Part shown: positions 7,201 to 8,313 of the stretch, piece by piece
How positions within the stretch are numbered: position 1 is the stretch's first letter
How the letters are laid out: each line of letters opens with the position of its first letter
From: Ruminococcaceae bacterium UBA5904
GTDB taxonomy: Bacteria; Bacillota; Clostridia; Oscillospirales; Acutalibacteraceae
Assembly: GCA_002431305.1 (NCBI GenBank)
Contig: DJEG01000080.1
Coordinates: forward strand, 1 to 8,313
Reading direction: 5' to 3'
DNA length: 8,313 nucleotides
Notes under the pieces: model-generated
What the model was told of the DNA's origin: nothing
Databases searched by the model: none
What the model saw: only the letters and a program-made list of their open reading frames with translations
Position numbers and translations under genes: made by a program

Positions 7201-8313
7201 CGTAAAGTCCGCGCGTCCGTAACCGCTGTTCGTATCTATGTCTATTTCAATTTTCGGCAGAACTTCGGATTCAACAGTACCGCAGTCTTTACATATTCTC
7301 TGATTTAAACCGTCAGACAAAACGGTCGCTTTATTCATAACAACCCATTCACCGAAATTGTGTTCGAGTTTGTCAATGGTACGTTTTTCTTTATAACCGC
7401 AGACATTGCACGTTCTGTATTCAGAACCGGCAGATTTGCATGTTGCTTCACTCGTGATAATCCATTCCCCGTAATTATGACCGAGAGCCTCAATAACGGT
7501 GATGTCGGATTTTTCATCACAGCGGGAGCAATGATGCGACTTAGAGCCGTTTTCGGTGCACGACGCCTCTTTGTCGATTGTCCATTCATTACTGAAATCA
7601 TGTCCGAGTGCGGGTACTGTCTCCTGTTTTACAATTATTTCATTGCAGACGGAGCAATGCGAACCCTCGGTAAGTCCGGTTTTAGTACAGGTCGGTGCAA
7701 CTGCGTTGTCTGTAACTAAAGTGTGTCCCGTTGCAGTACCAACATCCGTAAGTGTATTCGTTACGTCACAGCGTTCGCACTTTGCAGTCTTTGTTCCGTC
7801 TTTAGTACATGTCGCATTGTTATCCGAAACGTAGTTTTCGAAACTGTGTCCGAGCGAGGGTATTATCTCCTGTTTTACAATTATTTCATTGCAGACTGAA
7901 CAATGCGAACCCTCGGTAAGGCCGGTTTTGGTACAGGTCGGCGCAACTGCGTTGTCTGTAACTAAAGTATGTCCCGTTGCCGAACCGACATCTGTAATCG
8001 TATCGGTTGCATCACAGCGTTCGCACTTTGCGGTCTTTGTTCCGTCCTTGGTGCAAGTAGCGTTGTTATCTGAAACGTAGTTTTCAAAACTGTGTCCGAG
8101 TGCGGGAATTTCAACGCCTTTTTCTAGTACAGTATCGCAGGCTATGCAAACCTTGTCTCCGGTATAACCTTTTTCGGTACATGTTGCATCTTTTACATTT
8201 CGAAGCTCTGTTTCGGCGTGTTCACATGCAGTTATGTCAACAAATTTAAAACCATTATCTTCTGCATATTTCTCTGCCGTAGAACCGGAATAACCGTAAA
8301 TAGTGAAACCGTC
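4204..8313 (-). CDS. Giant modular secreted/surface protein with leucine-rich-repeat tail, Cys-x2-Cys modules and Cys-bracketed C-terminus, 5' partial
   Basis: The frame is open without a stop from 8313 to TAA at 4204-4206, giving 1369 visible residues; the start and presumably a signal peptide lie beyond the right edge. Order of parts in visible residues: 1-27, end of a BspA-type leucine-rich-repeat domain; 30-353, about eight Cys modules; about 365-445, a carboxypeptidase-regulatory-like beta domain; about 450-760, beta-rich segments with aromatic and Gly-rich stretches; about 761-935, a largely helical stretch; 936-1115, further beta segments; 1116-1282, about four Cys modules; 1283-1326, two DxDxDG/CxxC units; 1332-1369, a hydrophobic tail between Cys clusters. 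I see no catalytic motif and no LPxTG anchor. An adhesin or surface-structure role is inference from the architecture. The ATG at 7338 is internal: the Cys-module pattern continues upstream in the same frame. It converges on the comEC operon and looks independent of it. Confidence 0.9.
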   Translation of the reverse strand, partial: DGFTIYGYSGSTAEKYAEDNGFKFVDITACEHAETELRNVKDATCTEKGYTGDKVCIACDTVLEKGVEIPALGHSFENYVSDNNATCTKDGTKTAKCERCDATDTITDVGSATGHTLVTDNAVAPTCTKTGLTEGSHCSVCNEIIVKQEIIPSLGHSFENYVSDNNATCTKDGTKTAKCERCDVTNTLTDVGTATGHTLVTDNAVAPTCTKTGLTEGSHCSVCNEIIVKQETVPALGHDFSNEWTIDKEASCTENGSKSHHCSRCDEKSDITVIEALGHNYGEWIITSEATCKSAGSEYRTCNVCGYKEKRTIDKLEHNFGEWVVMNKATVLSDGLNQRICKDCGTVESEVLPKIEIDIDTNSGYGRADFTVVNAQTLKPIKNANIFISTANDGENTFKTDENGNVSVVLPVGKQTVSVYADGCLTRNVSVKIESGINTVPQIGLSDKPVYEAKVTHHLMTADEIKEAGIDVSAADNNHTYKYELNLEFEPGIDWVSLIYYWGESGTIYGGFGFGSETPVTWVPASGGKGGGYFLIPRGNGEAPLSVYPVSEHFYLIIRGEVKWLKEMFDVEMLVVNNSNTDTLEDLTATLNLPDGLSLADMSGEQQTLEQEIGHVDSGSTKSVHWYVRGDKAGSYPIEARLQGKVMPFDEEIDDVYSAENSLQVWAGDALNLHFEFPNAAYYGEDYPITITLTNVSDITLYNVGHIITGIEQGRVTHYSDGKTEEEVYMSTGTVGSGFAQEFKPGDKIVMELSVNILFQSKLMEYELQKMIGIVDGVEQLLKAYKAMTTAVDAAAALEKCVSGCVKAIDKFTSSVNWDSIVTGSDKTEKIKLFNTLREKITGLSTKYGKSGNKTIDAAFKLTNTSLGQVLNMITEDPGTWLKDASAKDIKTVLDQVSALENNLTGSASTKSRKFDIFDSIRTAISAIPINFVLSDVFMVEDEDNTTSIPWSYSVSKASPQYFGVSSVSKYIMALTQAACGDVYNKSIPWYLKLIPGLDDPLNYEDAVKYIQATEDEIALVKAKDATGEIKFKCWVESADTENTSKLRTRGASDSIQNDFILECDNETAVFENGVLTFTGDGLISITPKTTNGGILHIEDSKGNTYIYEINVVRQHECTAGEREVIVSPTDDYDGFAVKCCTVCGEIMDIETLSVSECSSHNFGEWTNEVESTCETAGIRTRSCSVCGYSEVEYTDALGHREVTIPGKPASCTQNGLTDGVKCSVCGEIITAQEEIPSLGGHKEVMIEGSPATCTESGLSDGVKCSVCGEIIKAQEEIPALGHEDGDEDGICDICGEEIKPDTDCDKTGHVDSDKDGKCDTCGDVMPEVKNCKCICHKKGFAGFIYKIIRLLWRLFGMKKVCDCGLSHY
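4207..4320 (-). other. C-terminal tail: hydrophobic helix between two Cys/His clusters
   Basis: The last 38 residues start with CKCICH, continue with [20 protein letters not shown] and end with [12 protein letters not shown] directly before the stop. The centre is hydrophobic and aromatic with regularly placed Lys/Arg, so it looks amphipathic rather than a plain membrane span. From memory, very similar tails end other large secreted proteins of Clostridia. A terminal role such as surface retention or sorting is inference. Confidence 0.6.
4336..4467 (-). other. Two DxDxDG/CxxC units resembling calcium-binding loops
   Basis: [16 protein letters not shown] and [17 protein letters not shown] each join an acidic loop of the DxDxDG type (as in thrombospondin type 3 or dockerin/EF-hand loops) to a Cys-x2-Cys pair. 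Calcium binding is inferred from the spacing of the Asp residues. The preceding GH keeps them in register with the Cys modules, so they may be shortened, calcium-dependent variants. Confidence 0.65.
4468..4968 (-). repeat. C-terminal array of about four Cys modules
   Basis: Modules of the same kind reappear after the core: a divergent one ([16 protein letters not shown]), one of the HNFGEW type ([17 protein letters not shown]), and two near-identical ones in tandem (positions 4722-4600 and 4599-4474) sharing CSVCGEII and AQEEIP. The last tandem copy carries an extra Gly (LGGH). The divergent module, which directly follows the core, lacks the first Cys, as does the module just before the core. 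Confidence 0.8.
5509..6033 (-). other. Helical stretch within the beta-rich core
   Basis: Visible residues about 761-935, starting [20 protein letters not shown], are rich in Leu, Lys, Ala and Glu with helical periodicity, and contain a CVSGC pair (Cys801, Cys805). They sit between beta segments: before them an [20 protein letters not shown] type segment and a [11 protein letters not shown] segment, both like CARDB or similar Ig-like domains; after them a short beta region ending in [12 protein letters not shown] cannot name the domain. Confidence 0.5.
6979..7221 (-). other. Carboxypeptidase-regulatory-like / PEGA-type beta domain
   Basis: Visible residues about 365-445 read as a small beta sandwich: [19 protein letters not shown], a turn with [14 protein letters not shown], then [20 protein letters not shown]. 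The order (variation, shared motif, GNV, PxGxxTVxVxxxG) is typical of CarboxypepD_reg/PEGA folds, usually structural or ligand-binding domains in secreted proteins. Domain type is recalled, not searched. Confidence 0.65.
7255..8226 (-). repeat. N-terminal array of about eight Cys modules (A-T-C-T-x2-G ... C-x2-C)
   Basis: Degenerate modules of about 39-42 residues follow the pattern LGH-x(6-12)-A[TS]CT-x2-G-x(4-6)-C-x2-C-x(8-14). Core examples in order: [50 protein letters not shown], the last two again, [48 protein letters not shown]. Two flavours occur: a plain GH type and an HNFGEW/HNYGEW type near the core domain. Three Cys plus one His per module could bind a metal or form disulfides; the sequence cannot decide which. 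The last module has Val where the first Cys should be. Confidence 0.85.
7609..8100 (-). repeat. Two tandem copies of a 246-bp (82-codon) unit
   Basis: Each copy begins at a LGHSFENYV codon run (protein order: 8100-7855, then 7854-7609) and holds two Cys modules. By my hand count the copies differ at about 29 of 246 bases (about 88% identity), and about 20 of these changes are silent; the proteins differ at seven of 82 residues, none of them a Cys, His or Gly of the module pattern. Confidence 0.9.
8233..8313 (-). other. Terminal part of a BspA-type leucine-rich-repeat (LRR_5) domain
   Basis: The first 27 visible residues contain [19 protein letters not shown] followed by FKFVDI. From memory this is the usual closing segment of LRR_5/BspA-like domains in Clostridia surface proteins (pattern IYGYxGSTAExYAxxNGxxF). 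It implies that the missing N-terminal part carries leucine-rich repeats, commonly used for binding host or cell-surface ligands. Confidence 0.8.

Noticed and set aside
7335..7601. Minus-strand open frame of 88 codons overlapping the ATG at 7338, which could suggest a frameshift in the large gene
   Set aside because: It is in another frame. The main frame stays open across this stretch with intact Cys modules, so no frameshift is needed.
7360..8080. Plus-strand open frames with repeated sequence (for example TEQCEPSV twice)
   Set aside because: They are the antisense image of the 246-bp tandem repeat of the minus-strand gene; the repetition comes from that gene.
7255..8226. Cys-x2-Cys repeats as DNA- or RNA-binding zinc fingers, or repeats as a CRISPR array
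   Set aside because: The modules are part of a protein with a leucine-rich-repeat tail and other secreted-type domains; repeats are coding, diverged mainly at silent sites and lack spacer structure.

Overview
The window looks like a piece of a chromosome or metagenomic contig from a low-to-moderate GC Gram-positive bacterium of the class Clostridia, probably a gut-type lineage. Three things suggest this: the gene order comEC-holA on the plus strand; an RNase M5-type Toprim protein with the C-terminal half typical of Firmicutes; and a very large secreted protein on the minus strand with a BspA-type leucine-rich-repeat tail and many Cys-x2-Cys modules. This placement is inference from gene content and protein style; no rRNA or other phylogenetic marker is present.

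Plus strand, 1-4097: a tightly packed operon. It opens inside comEC (DNA uptake channel, 5' end cut off by the window edge). holA (clamp loader delta subunit) follows with a 4-base ATGA overlap, then an RNase M5-like Toprim protein with another ATGA overlap. Last comes a small protein with a signal peptide that I do not recognise, starting one base after the previous stop. A good sigma-70/sigma-A type promoter lies inside the 3' end of comEC and could drive holA and the genes after it separately from competence expression. A strong GC-rich hairpin with a T-run ends the operon at 4126-4166.

Minus strand, 8313-4204: one uninterrupted reading frame fills the rest of the window and runs off the right edge (1369 codons visible, start not in the window). 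An ATG at 7338 is internal; the frame is open all the way to 8313. In protein order it contains the end of a leucine-rich-repeat domain, an array of about eight Cys modules (including a 246-bp tandem duplication), a carboxypeptidase-regulatory-like beta domain, a roughly 480-residue core of beta domains interrupted by a long helical stretch, a second array of about four Cys modules, two calcium-loop-like DxDxDG/CxxC units, and a 38-residue hydrophobic tail bracketed by Cys/His clusters. It is most likely a secreted or surface adhesin-like protein. The tail is the best candidate in the window for something undescribed, possibly an anchoring or sorting element.

The two transcription units converge on a 106-bp gap that holds the terminator. 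There are no tRNA or rRNA genes, CRISPR arrays, insertion sequences or integrases, and no gene-free stretch longer than about 110 bp.
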